A DNA stretch of 64,000 nt from Amycolatopsis sp. NBC_00345 (GCF_036116635.1 NZ_CP107995.1:3720001-3784000); one strand, 5' to 3'. Numbered from the stretch's first letter, positions 1 through 8,061 are shown. The notes: a model not told the origin generated them from the letters alone. Made by a program: numbers and translations.

Positions 1-159
1 CAGATCGGCGACCTGGCGACCGCCCGCCGGATCGTGGGCGACGGTGAGGCGGACGCCGTCCTGATGGGCCGTCCCCTGCTGCGCGACCCGTACCTCGCCC
101 TGCGCGACCGGCCCACCGACAAGGAAGCCTGGCCCGCCCGGTACCACCGCGCGCTCTGA
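1..159 (+). CDS. NADH:flavin oxidoreductase / old yellow enzyme family, C-terminal end (partial)
   Basis: Only the last 52 codons are inside the window, in frame from base 1 to a TGA at 157-159. The segment ADAVLMGRPLLRDP matches the C-terminal end of the TIM barrel of OYE-family flavoenzymes, where the last strand and helix carry the phosphate-binding G-R pair and a D-P motif. These enzymes reduce activated C=C bonds or act as 2,4-dienoyl-CoA reductases with FMN. The hydrolase gene starts 27 bases downstream on the same strand, so the two may be co-transcribed. The substrate cannot be inferred from this fragment. Confidence 0.7.
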   Translation, partial: QIGDLATARRIVGDGEADAVLMGRPLLRDPYLALRDRPTDKEAWPARYHRAL

Positions 160-186
160 ATCAGCTACTTGAAAGGAAAACCCGCT

Positions 187-987
187 ATGCCGATGGACAA
201 CCGGGACACGGAGAGCCGCGAGGTCACCCGTCCGGACGGCACGACAATCCGTTACACAGTCAGCGGTCCGGCCGACGGGCCCGCCATGACGCTCATCCAC
301 GGCTGGGGCTGCGACCGCCGTGACTTCGACGCCATCATCGGCTTCCTCCCCGGGCACCACCGCGTGCTGGCGGTCGACCTCGCCGAGCACGGGGACTCCC
401 GGTCCACCCGCGACGTCTGGACGATCACGGAGTTCGCCCGCGACGTGGCGGCCGTGCTGGAGGCCGAGTCGGTCAGCTCGTCGGTCGTCGTCGGGCATTC
501 CCTCGGCGGGGCGGTCGCGGTCGAAACCGCCCGGCTGCTGCCCGCCGTGGTCACCCGGGTGGTCGCGGTGGAAGCCCTGCATTACCTGTCCCTGTTCCCC
601 GCGCAGGACGAACCCGAGGCCGAAGCGTTGCTGCGCCTGTTCCGGGAGGACTTCGCCGGCGCGATGCGGGGCATGGTCGAAGGGGGCTCACCGGCGGGCA
701 CCGACCCGGCCCTGATCGACGCCTACACCAAGAAGATGGCCGCGGTGCGGCAGCCCGCGGGCCTTCACAGCCTCGAAGGCCTGCTGCGCTGGGACATGGA
801 CGCCGCGCTGCGCGAGGTCGCTCAGCCGATCGTAGTGTTCGCCGTGCGCTCTCTCATCACCCAGGAGGCCGCCGACCGTTACGGCGGCCGCCTGCGCATC
901 GAGCTGGTCGACCTGGGCAGCCACCACTTCCACGCCGAGTCCCCCGAAGCGACGGCCGGACTGCTGGCCGGTCAGATGTCCGATTAG
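187..987 (+). CDS. alpha/beta hydrolase
   Basis: A 266-aa cytoplasmic alpha/beta-hydrolase-fold protein. The oxyanion region HGWGCDRRDF lies near residues 38-48, the nucleophile elbow is GHSLGG near residue 105, and a late histidine sits in SHHFHAES close to the C-terminus. This completes a plausible Ser-Asp-His triad. Small hydrolases of this type act on esters, lactones or meta-cleavage products; the exact substrate is unknown. I chose the ATG at 187 because it follows an AGGA site (174-177) at proper spacing; a TTG at 169 lies upstream of that site. It follows the OYE gene closely and ends at a strong hairpin. Confidence 0.85.
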   Translation: MPMDNRDTESREVTRPDGTTIRYTVSGPADGPAMTLIHGWGCDRRDFDAIIGFLPGHHRVLAVDLAEHGDSRSTRDVWTITEFARDVAAVLEAESVSSSVVVGHSLGGAVAVETARLLPAVVTRVVAVEALHYLSLFPAQDEPEAEALLRLFREDFAGAMRGMVEGGSPAGTDPALIDAYTKKMAAVRQPAGLHSLEGLLRWDMDAALREVAQPIVVFAVRSLITQEAADRYGGRLRIELVDLGSHHFHAESPEATAGLLAGQMSD

Positions 988-991
988 GACA

Positions 992-1031
992 CCGGGCCCC
1001 GGCCGCCCGGCACCGGGCGGCCGGGGCCCGG
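992..1031. terminator. 40-bp perfect inverted repeat, bidirectional terminator
   Basis: Two 19-bp arms (992-1010 and 1013-1031, beginning CCGGGCCCCGG) are exactly complementary around a 2-base CA loop. The palindrome fills the gap between the convergent hydrolase and GntR genes, as expected for a shared terminator. It has no U-tract, as is common in high-GC actinomycetes. Confidence 0.75.
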
Positions 1032-1032
1032 C

Positions 1033-1731
1033 TCAGCCGACGTGCGGTTCCGGGTGCCCGGGCTGCCGCGCGGCGAGTTCGCGGAGCGCGGTGGCCGTGG
1101 CATTACGGACGTGGTCCTCGCACGCCGCACGGGCGGCGGCGGCGTCACCGCGCACGGCCGCGGCGTCGTGGATGGCGGTCAGCTCCCGCACCGTCTCCGG
1201 CCCGCGGCCTTCGGCCTGCAGGGACAACCCGCGCAACATCTGCACGCGGGCGTGGATGCCGCGCAACGTCGAGTCGACGATCGGGTTCGCCGCCCCGGCG
1301 ATGAGCACGTCGTAGAACTCGTCCTTCATCGCCAACCGCTCGGCCAGGCCGGCCTTGCGGTGGGTCCGGGCGAACCGCCGGACCACCTTGCCCATCAGCT
1401 CGCGCTGCTCGGCGGTGGCCCGCTCGGCGAACAAGGCGCCGGCCAGGCCCTCCAGCGCGCCGCGCACCTCGAACAGCGCCTTGGCGTCGGCGGGGGTCAG
1501 CTCGGTGACGACCGGGCCGCGGTTGGGCACCGTGGTCACCAGGCCTTCGGATTCCAGCTGCCGCAGCACTTCGCGGACGACCGTGCGGGAAACCTCGTAC
1601 CGCGCGCACAGCCGCGCCTCGACCAGCCGCTCGCCGGGCTCGAACTCCGCGGCCATGATGTCGCGGCGGAGGGTTTCGAGGACCTGGGCCCGCAGCGGCG
1701 CGGCGACCCGCTGCACTCGTTGTCCGGTCAC
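1033..1731 (-). CDS. GntR family transcriptional regulator (FadR/FCD subfamily)
   Basis: A 232-aa DNA-binding regulator. The N-terminal winged helix has the GntR hallmark LCARYEVSRTVVREVLRQL (about residues 41-59), followed by an all-helical FCD effector domain from about residue 80. FCD members usually bind a small carboxylate and leave their operator when the ligand is present. The GTG at 1729-1731 is preceded by GGAGG. The neighbouring dehydrogenase and CMD-like genes on the same strand are likely targets, because the ACGGTAT motif in front of this gene recurs in front of the CMD-like gene. Confidence 0.88.
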   Translation of the reverse strand: MTGQRVQRVAAPLRAQVLETLRRDIMAAEFEPGERLVEARLCARYEVSRTVVREVLRQLESEGLVTTVPNRGPVVTELTPADAKALFEVRGALEGLAGALFAERATAEQRELMGKVVRRFARTHRKAGLAERLAMKDEFYDVLIAGAANPIVDSTLRGIHARVQMLRGLSLQAEGRGPETVRELTAIHDAAAVRGDAAAARAACEDHVRNATATALRELAARQPGHPEPHVG

Positions 1732-1759
1732 GCGGCCGCCTCCCTGTTTTCAGCCTATG

Positions 1760-1772
1760 ACGGTATCACCGT
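1760..1772. promoter_or_regulatory. candidate GntR operator ACGGTAT-C-ACCGT
   Basis: A short inverted repeat, ACGGT-ATC-ACCGT, lies about 30 bp upstream of the GntR start. The half-site ACGGTAT occurs in reverse orientation twice at 3183-3197, upstream of the CMD-like gene. Its placement in two neighbouring promoters supports autoregulation plus control of the adjacent genes. Confidence 0.5.
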
Positions 1773-1808
1773 AGTACGCGAGCCCCGGCCGACGCGGCGG
1801 CGGTGCGG

Positions 1809-2711
1809 TCAGCCGGTCAGCTCGACGCCGGTCACCTTCGCCAGGTACCGGGCGATCTCGGACTGGTCCGGGTTCCCCTCGCCCAGATCGGCCAGCGCCG
1901 CCCGGCAGAACCGGACGCAGGCCTGCGACACCTCCGGCGCCAGCCCGAGTGACGCCGACAGGTCCAGCGCGGTGGTGATGTCCTTGACCGTCAACGGAAG
2001 CGAGAACCCGACCTGGAACCGCCCGTCCAGCACCTCCGGCCCGATCTTGACCTCGGTCGACTGGTTGCGGCCGGTGGACCGGTTGATGACGTCGAGCATG
2101 ACCCGCGGGTCCAGGCCGAACTTGGCCCCCGTGGTGAGCACCTCGAGCGCCCCGACCAAACCGATCGCCGACAGCAGGTTGTTGAGCGCCTTCAACGCGT
2201 GCGCGGACCCGGCGGGGCCGACGCGCGTCACCGACGTGCCCATCGCGCGCAGCAGCGGAAGGGCCCGCTCGTAGTCTTCGGCCGCGCCGCCGGCCATGAT
2301 CGTCAGCTCGGCCGTCGCGGCTTTGCGCGGACCGCCGGAGACCGGCGCGTCCACCATCACCACGCCGCGCTCCCCCAGCCGCCCGGCCCATTCCTGGGTC
2401 GCGCGGGGGGCCGACGATCCCATGTCGACGACCAGCGTGCCCGGCCGCAGCCGGCCGGCGAAACCCGTGGGATCGCCGGGGTCGCCGAGCACCTGCTCGA
2501 CGACCGCACTGTTGGGCAGCATGAGGATCACGACATCGGCGGCGGCGCCGTCGAGGAGGCTCGGCAACGCCGTCACCCCCTCGTTCCGGGCGGCCGCGTC
2601 GATCGCGGCGGGGTCGGCGTCGTGGACCGCGACCGGCACGGCTCGCGCGAGGTTGCGGACCATGGGCTGCCCCATCGTGCCCAGCCCGATGAAGGTGACG
2701 GCGTCCGTCAT
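1809..2711 (-). CDS. NAD(P)-dependent 3-hydroxyisobutyrate-dehydrogenase-family oxidoreductase
   Basis: A 300-aa beta-hydroxyacid dehydrogenase. The Rossmann motif GLGTMGQPMVRNL is at residues 10-22. DAPVSGGPRKA (about 121-131) is the substrate-binding signature, and the lysine in ALKALNNLL (about 168-176) is the family catalytic residue. Homologs oxidise 3-hydroxyisobutyrate or reduce tartronate semialdehyde. Length is normal for the family. It lies between a GntR gene and a CMD-like gene on the same strand, 28 bases from the latter, so it probably belongs to the same small catabolic operon. The sequence does not choose between the known substrates. Confidence 0.85.
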   Translation of the reverse strand: MTDAVTFIGLGTMGQPMVRNLARAVPVAVHDADPAAIDAAARNEGVTALPSLLDGAAADVVILMLPNSAVVEQVLGDPGDPTGFAGRLRPGTLVVDMGSSAPRATQEWAGRLGERGVVMVDAPVSGGPRKAATAELTIMAGGAAEDYERALPLLRAMGTSVTRVGPAGSAHALKALNNLLSAIGLVGALEVLTTGAKFGLDPRVMLDVINRSTGRNQSTEVKIGPEVLDGRFQVGFSLPLTVKDITTALDLSASLGLAPEVSQACVRFCRAALADLGEGNPDQSEIARYLAKVTGVELTG

Positions 2712-2738
2712 GACTGTTTTCCCTTCGTGGATGGCGGG

Positions 2739-3149
2739 TCAGCCCTGGAAGACGGCGACGGTCGGCTCGAGACCGTCCGCGCCGACGACCTCGCGCCAGG
2801 CTTCGAAACCGGTCTGGAAGGCCACGATTCCGGCCTCGGGCAAGGAGATCTCGATCGCTTCGAGGATCTCCTGCGCGGTGACGCCCAGGTCGAGCGCGAC
2901 CTTGATGTGGCTCTGGATGTGCCCCTTCGCGGCGCGCATCACCGTGAGGCTGACGATGAAGATGAGCTCCTTCGTCCGTCGGTCCAGGGTCCGCTGCTCG
3001 AGGTACGCGGCGCCGACGAGGCCGTTCGCGGCCCGCAGCACGTCGAAGTCCTGTTTGGCCATCACCTTGTGGTACTCGAGGACGTAGCCCCGTTCGCGCG
3101 CCATGTCGTCGATGTAGCTCTGCGGATCCTGCTCAGCGGTCGTGGTCAT
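2739..3149 (-). CDS. carboxymuconolactone decarboxylase family protein
   Basis: A 136-aa all-helical protein of the CMD/AhpD superfamily, shown by the RTKELIFIVSLTVMRAAKGH segment and the following helix with DLGVTAQEILEAIE. CMD proteins act either as gamma-carboxymuconolactone decarboxylases or as CxxC-type peroxidatic disulfide reductases. This one has no cysteine in the active-site helix (RAAKGHIQSH), so the redox type is excluded; a decarboxylase-like or isomerase role is possible. The ATG at 3149 is preceded by GGAGGA; an upstream extension of the frame lacks a ribosome site. Two ATACCGT half-sites lie 34 bp upstream of the start. Confidence 0.75.
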   Translation of the reverse strand: MTTTAEQDPQSYIDDMARERGYVLEYHKVMAKQDFDVLRAANGLVGAAYLEQRTLDRRTKELIFIVSLTVMRAAKGHIQSHIKVALDLGVTAQEILEAIEISLPEAGIVAFQTGFEAWREVVGADGLEPTVAVFQG

Positions 3150-3182
3150 CCGGTCCTCCGGTTGTCGTCTACGGCACTCATA

Positions 3183-3197
3183 ATACCGTAATACCGT
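3183..3197. promoter_or_regulatory. tandem ATACCGT half-sites, candidate GntR operator
   Basis: ATACCGT occurs at 3183-3189 and 3191-3197, one 8-bp step apart. It is the reverse complement of ACGGTAT found upstream of the 1033-1731 GntR gene. It sits just upstream of the CMD-like gene start and is likely its operator. Confidence 0.5.
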
Positions 3198-3266
3198 CAG
3201 ACGACGACTGTCGAACCCGGCCCGCGACGGCCGCAAACGGAGGCTTGCGGAGGCCTATGGCCGTAA

Positions 3267-3279
3267 GTAGCATGCTACT
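3267..3279. promoter_or_regulatory. candidate GntR operator GTAGCATGCTACT (MFS promoter)
   Basis: Bases 3266-3279 form a perfect 14-bp palindrome, AGTAGCATGCTACT, 67 bp upstream of the MFS start. A matching GTTGCATGCAACT lies at 5520-5532 before the TPP-enzyme operon. The consensus GTwGCATGCwACT, flanking a GntR gene on both sides, points to that GntR protein as the binder. Confidence 0.6.
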
Positions 3280-3345
3280 CCACCTGACTGGCTCTCCACT
3301 TGGACAACGGCGGGCCGGTGTGTCAACGTCGACAGGAGGTCCACC

Positions 3346-4680
3346 ATGGAGGACGCGGTAAGAGGGGCCGGTGACGCGCTGCGCGCCGCCACCCTGCGGA
3401 AGGCGACCCGGCGGGTCATCCCCCTGCTGCTGCTCGGCTACCTCGTGAGCTACCTCGACCGCATCAACATCAGCTTCGCGAAGTTCGGCCTCGAGCAGTC
3501 GTTCGGGCTGAGCGCCACCCAGTACGGCCTGGCCGCGGGCATCTTCTTCGTCGGGTACGTGCTCGCGGAGGTGCCCAGCAACATCATCATGTCGAGGGTC
3601 GGGGCCCGGCTCTGGCTCAGCCGGATCATGGTCAGCTGGGGGATCATCGCGGCGCTCACCGCTTTTGTGCCGAACACCGGGTCGCTGTACGCGATGCGGT
3701 TCGTGCTGGGCATCGCCGAGGCCGGCTTCTTCCCCGGCATCCTCGTGTACCTCACCCGCTGGTTCCCCAACCGCGACCGGACGCGGATCGTCTCGATCGT
3801 GATGGTCGCGATCCCGCTGGCCGGGGTGGTCGGCGGCCCGCTGAACGGCTGGATCCTGACCGCCTTCGACGGCGCGCTGGGGCTCAGCGGCTGGCAGTGG
3901 CTGTTCATCGTCGGCGGCGTGCCCGCGGTGCTCATCGGCGTCGTGTTCTTCTTCAGCGTCACCGATCACCCGCACCAGGCCCGCTGGCTGACCGCCGAAC
4001 AGCGGTCCTGGCTGGTCGGCACGCTCGCCGAAGAGGAGGCCGAACGCGCCGCCACGGCGCCGGCCGGGCACCGCGCCGCGTTGAAGAACAAGAAGGTGCT
4101 CGCGCTCACCGCGGTCTACTTCCTCCTCCAGTGCGGCGCCTATCCCCTGACCTACTGGATGCCGTCGGTGATGAAGGACATCGGGTCGTCGCTGACCACC
4201 CTGCAGATCGGCTGGCTCTCGGCCGTGCCGTTCCTGCTGGCGTCGGTGTGCATGTACCTGGCCGGACGGCTGGTGCGCGACGAGCGCTCGTCGAGGCCGA
4301 CCATGATCGCGCTCGGCATCTCCGTGGTGACGTTCGCGCTGACCGCGGTCAGCCTGGGCACGCCGGCGCTGGCGTTCTTCGCGATCACCGTCGCGACCAT
4401 GGCCGCGCAGGCGGCGAAGTCGCTGTTCTGGTCGATCCCGACGGCGTTCCTCGCCGGAGCCGGTGCGGCGAGCGGGATCGCGTTGATCAACTCGCTCGGC
4501 AACGCGGCGGGCTTCGTCAGCCCGTTCGCGGTGGGCTGGATCCAGCAGGCCTCCGGCGGCAACGACGGGCTGTCGATGACCGTCATGATCCTGGCGAACG
4601 TGCTGGCGATGGCCGTGATCGGCGGGGTGTGGCTGATCGCGCGGCGCCGGCGCGTGGCTCATCCGGAACCGGTCGGCTAG
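3346..4680 (+). CDS. MFS transporter, anion:cation symporter (ACS) family
   Basis: A 444-aa inner-membrane importer with about 12 transmembrane helices. The N-terminal signature YLDRINISFAKFGL and PSNIIMSRVGARLWLSRI in the loop between helices 2 and 3 are typical of the ACS family, which imports organic acids such as tartrate, glucarate, phthalate or hydroxyphenylacetate with protons. The start at 3346 has an AGGAGG site nine bases upstream. Its promoter carries a palindrome shared with the operon starting at 5578, so it probably brings in that pathway's acidic substrate. The next gene downstream encodes the likely regulator. Confidence 0.88.
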   Translation: MEDAVRGAGDALRAATLRKATRRVIPLLLLGYLVSYLDRINISFAKFGLEQSFGLSATQYGLAAGIFFVGYVLAEVPSNIIMSRVGARLWLSRIMVSWGIIAALTAFVPNTGSLYAMRFVLGIAEAGFFPGILVYLTRWFPNRDRTRIVSIVMVAIPLAGVVGGPLNGWILTAFDGALGLSGWQWLFIVGGVPAVLIGVVFFFSVTDHPHQARWLTAEQRSWLVGTLAEEEAERAATAPAGHRAALKNKKVLALTAVYFLLQCGAYPLTYWMPSVMKDIGSSLTTLQIGWLSAVPFLLASVCMYLAGRLVRDERSSRPTMIALGISVVTFALTAVSLGTPALAFFAITVATMAAQAAKSLFWSIPTAFLAGAGAASGIALINSLGNAAGFVSPFAVGWIQQASGGNDGLSMTVMILANVLAMAVIGGVWLIARRRRVAHPEPVG

Positions 4681-4718
4681 CGGGTTATGCTGGCTCGACC
4701 GCGCCGAGGGGAACCCAG

Positions 4719-5435
4719 TTGCCGTCAGAATCGCCAGCCGAGAACAAGTCCGAGCAGATCGCCGCCGACATCCGGGACGCGATCCGGAGCGGTCAGCTCC
4801 ACCGCGGGGTGCTGTACTCCTCGCGCGAGCTCGGCGAACGGTTCGGCGCGTCGCGGACCCCGGTGCGCGAGGCCCTGCTGAGGCTGGCGGACCTGGGCCT
4901 GGTGCGGATCGAGCGCAACCGCGGCGCGCGGGTGCTGGGCCCGGACGGGCGCGGGGTCGTCGAACTGTGCAGCCTGCGGTTGCTGCTGGAGCCGCCGGCC
5001 TGTCGCAGCGCGGCCGCGGTGATGAGTGCCCGGGACGACGAGCTGCTGGTCGCGGAGTTCGAGATCATGCGTGAGCGCGCCGACGGCGGGGCCGAGTACT
5101 TCGCCGCCGACGAGCGTCTCCACGACCTGATCCTGCGGGCGAGCGGGAACCTGCGGCTGGCCAAGTTCGTCGCCGAACTGCGCCAGACGCTCGCGCTCGA
5201 CGGCCGGCTCAGCGTCCCCCGGTACCAGCCGGTGGAGACCGCGCTGCGGGACCACTGGGACATCATCGAGGCGCTGCGCAAGCGGGACGGCGCGGGCGCC
5301 GAGCGCGCGATGCGCAAGCACCTGGTCCGTTCCGCGGACCTGCTGGTGGCCAACACCAGCGACGACGACCGGGCCCTGGTCGCCGAGTGGCGGCGCTGGG
5401 TCGACGTCGCCGGCGGCGACAAGGTCGCCTTCTGA
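4719..5435 (+). CDS. GntR family transcriptional regulator (FCD subfamily)
   Basis: A 238-aa regulator. The winged-helix motif LGERFGASRTPVREALLRL lies at about residues 38-56, and an FCD-type helical ligand domain follows from residue 85. The start is a TTG at 4719, chosen because GAGGGG lies 8-14 bases before it and no in-frame ATG is better placed. It is flanked by the ACS transporter and the TPP decarboxylase operon, both with GTwGCATGCwACT palindromes in their promoters. It probably represses both until the acidic substrate is present. A strong hairpin follows. Confidence 0.87.
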   Translation: MPSESPAENKSEQIAADIRDAIRSGQLHRGVLYSSRELGERFGASRTPVREALLRLADLGLVRIERNRGARVLGPDGRGVVELCSLRLLLEPPACRSAAAVMSARDDELLVAEFEIMRERADGGAEYFAADERLHDLILRASGNLRLAKFVAELRQTLALDGRLSVPRYQPVETALRDHWDIIEALRKRDGAGAERAMRKHLVRSADLLVANTSDDDRALVAEWRRWVDVAGGDKVAF

Positions 5436-5454
5436 TCCTCCACCTCAAGGACTC

Positions 5455-5494
5455 GTGAGTGTTTATGACGGTTAGAACCGTCATAGCCACTCAC
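5455..5494 (+). terminator. hairpin terminator after GntR gene
   Basis: The arms GTGAGTG (5455-5461) and ATGACGGTT (5465-5473) pair with AACCGTCAT (5476-5484) and CACTCAC (5488-5494) around an AG loop, with a short mismatched bulge. A T-rich stretch (TGATTTTATTT) follows at 5501-5511. It ends the regulator transcript before the next promoter. Confidence 0.75.
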
Positions 5495-5519
5495 AAGGCC
5501 TGATTTTATTTGCCTACTG

Positions 5520-5532
5520 GTTGCATGCAACT
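5520..5532. promoter_or_regulatory. candidate GntR operator GTTGCATGCAACT (TPP operon promoter)
   Basis: GTTGCATGCAAC (5520-5531) is a perfect 12-bp palindrome 46 bp upstream of the TPP decarboxylase start. It matches the 3267-3279 palindrome except for one symmetric A/T swap. The two sites bracket the GntR gene and the genes it most plausibly controls. Confidence 0.6.
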
Positions 5533-5577
5533 GAGCGACAGTAGTACGTTACCCGTGCTCAGACTGAAAGGATTCCA

Positions 5578-6120
5578 GTGACACCACCTACCTACGCGGC
5601 TTCAGTGGCCCGCGGGCTGTGGGATTCGGGCGCCGATCTGATCGGCTACGTCCCGTCCGTCAGTGTCGCGCCGGTCATCTCCGCACTCGTCGAGGCCGAC
5701 GGCGGCGCGGACGGAGTGTCCGGCCGGGTCTTCCCGCTGTCGCGGGAGGAAGAGGCCGTCGGCGTGCTCGGCGCCCTGCCGCTCGCCGGGAAGTTCGGCG
5801 CGATCGTCATGCAGGACAACGGGTTCGGCAACGCGCTGACCGCGCTGACGACGTTTTCCACGGCGTACCACCTGCCCCTGCTGATCGTGGCCAACACCCG
5901 CGGCGGGCTCGGCGAGTACAACTCGATGATCCACACCCTGAGCCAGCACGTGCCCGCGCTGCTCGACCGGCTCGGCGTGCGCGTGTTCGAGCTCGACCGC
6001 CGCAGCGGGCCGCAGGACTGGGCCGACGTGGTCGCCGAAGCCGGCACGCACGCCCGGATGACGTTCCGGCCGGTCGTCGTGCTCGCGCATTTCTGGGCCA
6101 CCGACGGAAAGGCGGCGTGA
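5578..6120 (+). CDS. 2-oxoacid decarboxylase, TPP-binding N-terminal (PYR) subunit
   Basis: A 180-aa protein equal to only the pyrimidine-binding half of a thiamine-diphosphate decarboxylase. The cofactor-activating glutamate lies in LSREEEAVG (about residues 54-62). MQDNGFGNALTAL (about 79-91) resembles sulfopyruvate (ComD) and phosphonopyruvate decarboxylases. The partner PP domain is the next gene, so the enzyme is a two-subunit type. GTG start with GAAAGGA upstream. The operon continues with aldehyde dehydrogenase and an enolase-superfamily enzyme, suggesting an acid is converted to a 2-oxo acid, decarboxylated to an aldehyde and oxidised. The precise 2-oxoacid is unknown. Confidence 0.8.
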   Translation: MTPPTYAASVARGLWDSGADLIGYVPSVSVAPVISALVEADGGADGVSGRVFPLSREEEAVGVLGALPLAGKFGAIVMQDNGFGNALTALTTFSTAYHLPLLIVANTRGGLGEYNSMIHTLSQHVPALLDRLGVRVFELDRRSGPQDWADVVAEAGTHARMTFRPVVVLAHFWATDGKAA

Positions 6121-6121
6121 A

Positions 6122-6691
6122 GTGAAGCGCATCGACGCACTCGAAGTCCTGGCCTCGCTGACTGAGGACCTGCCGGTCGTGGTGACCTGCGCGGCGTCGA
6201 GCCGAGAGCTCGCCGCCGTCGCCGACCGCCCGAACCACCTGTACCTGCTCGACGCCATGGGGCTCGCCGGGTCCGTCGGCACCGGCCTCGCGCTGGCGCT
6301 GGCCGACCGGCCGGTACCGCGGGTGGTGACGATCGAGGGCGACGGGTCGCTCCTGATGAACCCCAACGTGCTGCCCACCGGGGGTTACCTCAGGCCGGGC
6401 AAGCTGCTGGTCGTCCTGCTGGACAACGGCGTCTACGGCGCCACCGCCGGCCTGCCCACACACGCCGGCCGGGTGGACCTGGGCGAACTGGCGGCCGCCG
6501 CCGGGTGGACGGTCCGGCGCGCGGCCGAGGCGGACGGCCTCCGCGAGGCGTTCGGCGAAGCCCTGTCCCTTGAGGGGCCGGTGTTCCTTCACGTGCGCAT
6601 CGAGGCCGGCAACGCCCCGGACGTGCCGAAACTGCTGGAAAACCCGGTGGTCCTCGGCCGCCGGTTCCAGGACTGGCTGGCCGCCCGGTGA
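6122..6691 (+). CDS. 2-oxoacid decarboxylase, TPP-binding C-terminal (PP) subunit
   Basis: A 189-aa partner of the preceding gene, starting one base after its stop. The Mg/diphosphate motif is IEGDGSLLMNPNVL (about residues 75-88), and LLDNGVYGATAGLPTHAG (about 100-117) matches the region that closes over TPP in ComE and phosphonopyruvate decarboxylases. Together the pair supplies one complete active site per PYR/PP dimer. Its end overlaps the aldehyde dehydrogenase start as GTGA, so translation is coupled. Benzoylformate-type and sulfopyruvate-type substrates are both conceivable; the sequence favours the ComDE-like branch. Confidence 0.8.
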   Translation: MKRIDALEVLASLTEDLPVVVTCAASSRELAAVADRPNHLYLLDAMGLAGSVGTGLALALADRPVPRVVTIEGDGSLLMNPNVLPTGGYLRPGKLLVVLLDNGVYGATAGLPTHAGRVDLGELAAAAGWTVRRAAEADGLREAFGEALSLEGPVFLHVRIEAGNAPDVPKLLENPVVLGRRFQDWLAAR

Positions 6692-8061
6692 GCGCCGTGA
6701 CGACGAGGAATCCCGCCACCGGCGAGGAAATCCGCCGCTATCCGATCACCGCCGACGTCGACGGAGTGCTCGACGGGGCCGTCGCGGCCGTTCGGCGGCG
6801 GACGCGCGTGGCCGACCGGCGCGACCGGCTCCGGCTGATGGCGGTCCGGCTGCGGACCGGTTCGCCGGAGTTCGCGCTGCTGATCACGACCGAGATGGGC
6901 AAACCACTCGCCCAGGCGCACGCGGAGATCGAGAAATGCGCGCAGGCCTGTGAGTTCTACGCCGACCGGCTGGACGAGCTCACCAGACCACGGCCCGTCG
7001 ACCTCTCCCCCGACTCCGGTTCGCTGCGGCTACTCCCGCTCGGCGTAGTGCTGGCGATCATGCCGTGGAACTACCCGTTCTGGCAGGTCTTCCGCGCGAT
7101 GCTGCCCGGAGTGGCAATCGGCAACAGTGTGGTGCTGAAACACGCCGACAACGTCACCGGCAGTGCGTTCGCCGTCCAATCGCTGTTCGACGACGTGTTC
7201 GGGCCCGGCGTGCTGAGCGCCGTGGTGCTGCCGCCGGACCGGGTCGGCCCGCTCATCGACGACCCGCGGATCGCCGCGGTCGCGTTCACCGGCAGCAACC
7301 GCGTCGGCGCGCTCGTCGGCGCCCGGGCCGGGGCGGTGGCCAAGAAGACCGTGCTGGAGCTGGGCGGGTCCGATCCGTTTGTGGTGCTCGCCGATGCCGA
7401 CGTCGCCGCGGCCGCCCGCGCCGCGGTCCGGTCCCGCTACCTCAACACCGGTCAGAGCTGCATCGCCGCCAAACGGCTGATCGTCGACGACTCGGTGCGG
7501 GACGAGTTCGTCGACACTCTGCTCGGCGAGCTGGGGAACCTGGTCGTCGGGGATCCGCTCGCCCCGGGAACGGACCTCGGCCCGATGGCCCGCGTGGACC
7601 TGCGAGACGAGTTGCGCCGCCAGCTCGACGCCACCCTCGCGGAGGGCTCCCGGCTGCTGTACGGCGGCGAGCCGGACGACCGGCCGGGCGCCTGGTTCCC
7701 GCCTTCGCTCGTCGAGGTGCCCGGCGCGGACAGCACCGCGTTCCAGCAGGAGACCTTCGGGCCCCTCGGCGCCCTGCTTCCGGTCGGGTCCACGGCGGAG
7801 GCGATCGAAACGGCCAACGACTCCCTGTACGGCCTGGGGTGTTCATTGTGGACACAGGACGTCGACGAAGCCCTTACCCTCGCCCAGGAAATCGAAGCGG
7901 GATCCGTGTCGGTGAACCGGATCTCCGAGTCCGACCCGCGCGTGCCGGTCGGCGGGGTCAAGGCCAGCGGCCACGGCCGTGAGCTCGGCCTCCACGGCGC
8001 GCTCGAGTTCGCGAACCTCCAGACCGTACGCCTCTCTTCGACCACTTCGGAGCTTTCATGA
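6688..8061 (+). CDS. NAD(P)-dependent aldehyde dehydrogenase (succinate-semialdehyde-dehydrogenase-like)
   Basis: A 457-aa ALDH-superfamily enzyme. Visible motifs are PWNYPFWQ with the oxyanion asparagine (about residue 128), FTGSNRVG for the cofactor, LELGGSDPF with the general-base glutamate (about 224), and NTGQSCIAAKR with the nucleophilic cysteine (about 258). The length and GTGA-coupled start suit the GabD1-like subgroup. Coming directly after a split 2-oxoacid decarboxylase, it most likely oxidises the aldehyde that enzyme releases. An ATGA overlap links it to the next gene. It could also act more broadly on semialdehydes. Confidence 0.88.
   Translation: MSAVTTRNPATGEEIRRYPITADVDGVLDGAVAAVRRRTRVADRRDRLRLMAVRLRTGSPEFALLITTEMGKPLAQAHAEIEKCAQACEFYADRLDELTRPRPVDLSPDSGSLRLLPLGVVLAIMPWNYPFWQVFRAMLPGVAIGNSVVLKHADNVTGSAFAVQSLFDDVFGPGVLSAVVLPPDRVGPLIDDPRIAAVAFTGSNRVGALVGARAGAVAKKTVLELGGSDPFVVLADADVAAAARAAVRSRYLNTGQSCIAAKRLIVDDSVRDEFVDTLLGELGNLVVGDPLAPGTDLGPMARVDLRDELRRQLDATLAEGSRLLYGGEPDDRPGAWFPPSLVEVPGADSTAFQQETFGPLGALLPVGSTAEAIETANDSLYGLGCSLWTQDVDEALTLAQEIEAGSVSVNRISESDPRVPVGGVKASGHGRELGLHGALEFANLQTVRLSSTTSELS

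Noticed and set aside
1042..2274. Long plus-strand open frame of 410 codons
   Set aside because: It is the antisense shadow of the GntR and dehydrogenase genes, is Arg/Gly-rich with no recognisable motif, and has no ribosome site.
5578..6691. Naming the split decarboxylase as sulfopyruvate or phosphonopyruvate decarboxylase
   Set aside because: Motifs resemble both, but no sulfonate- or phosphonate-specific partner gene (for example a PEP mutase or sulfolactate dehydrogenase) is in the window.
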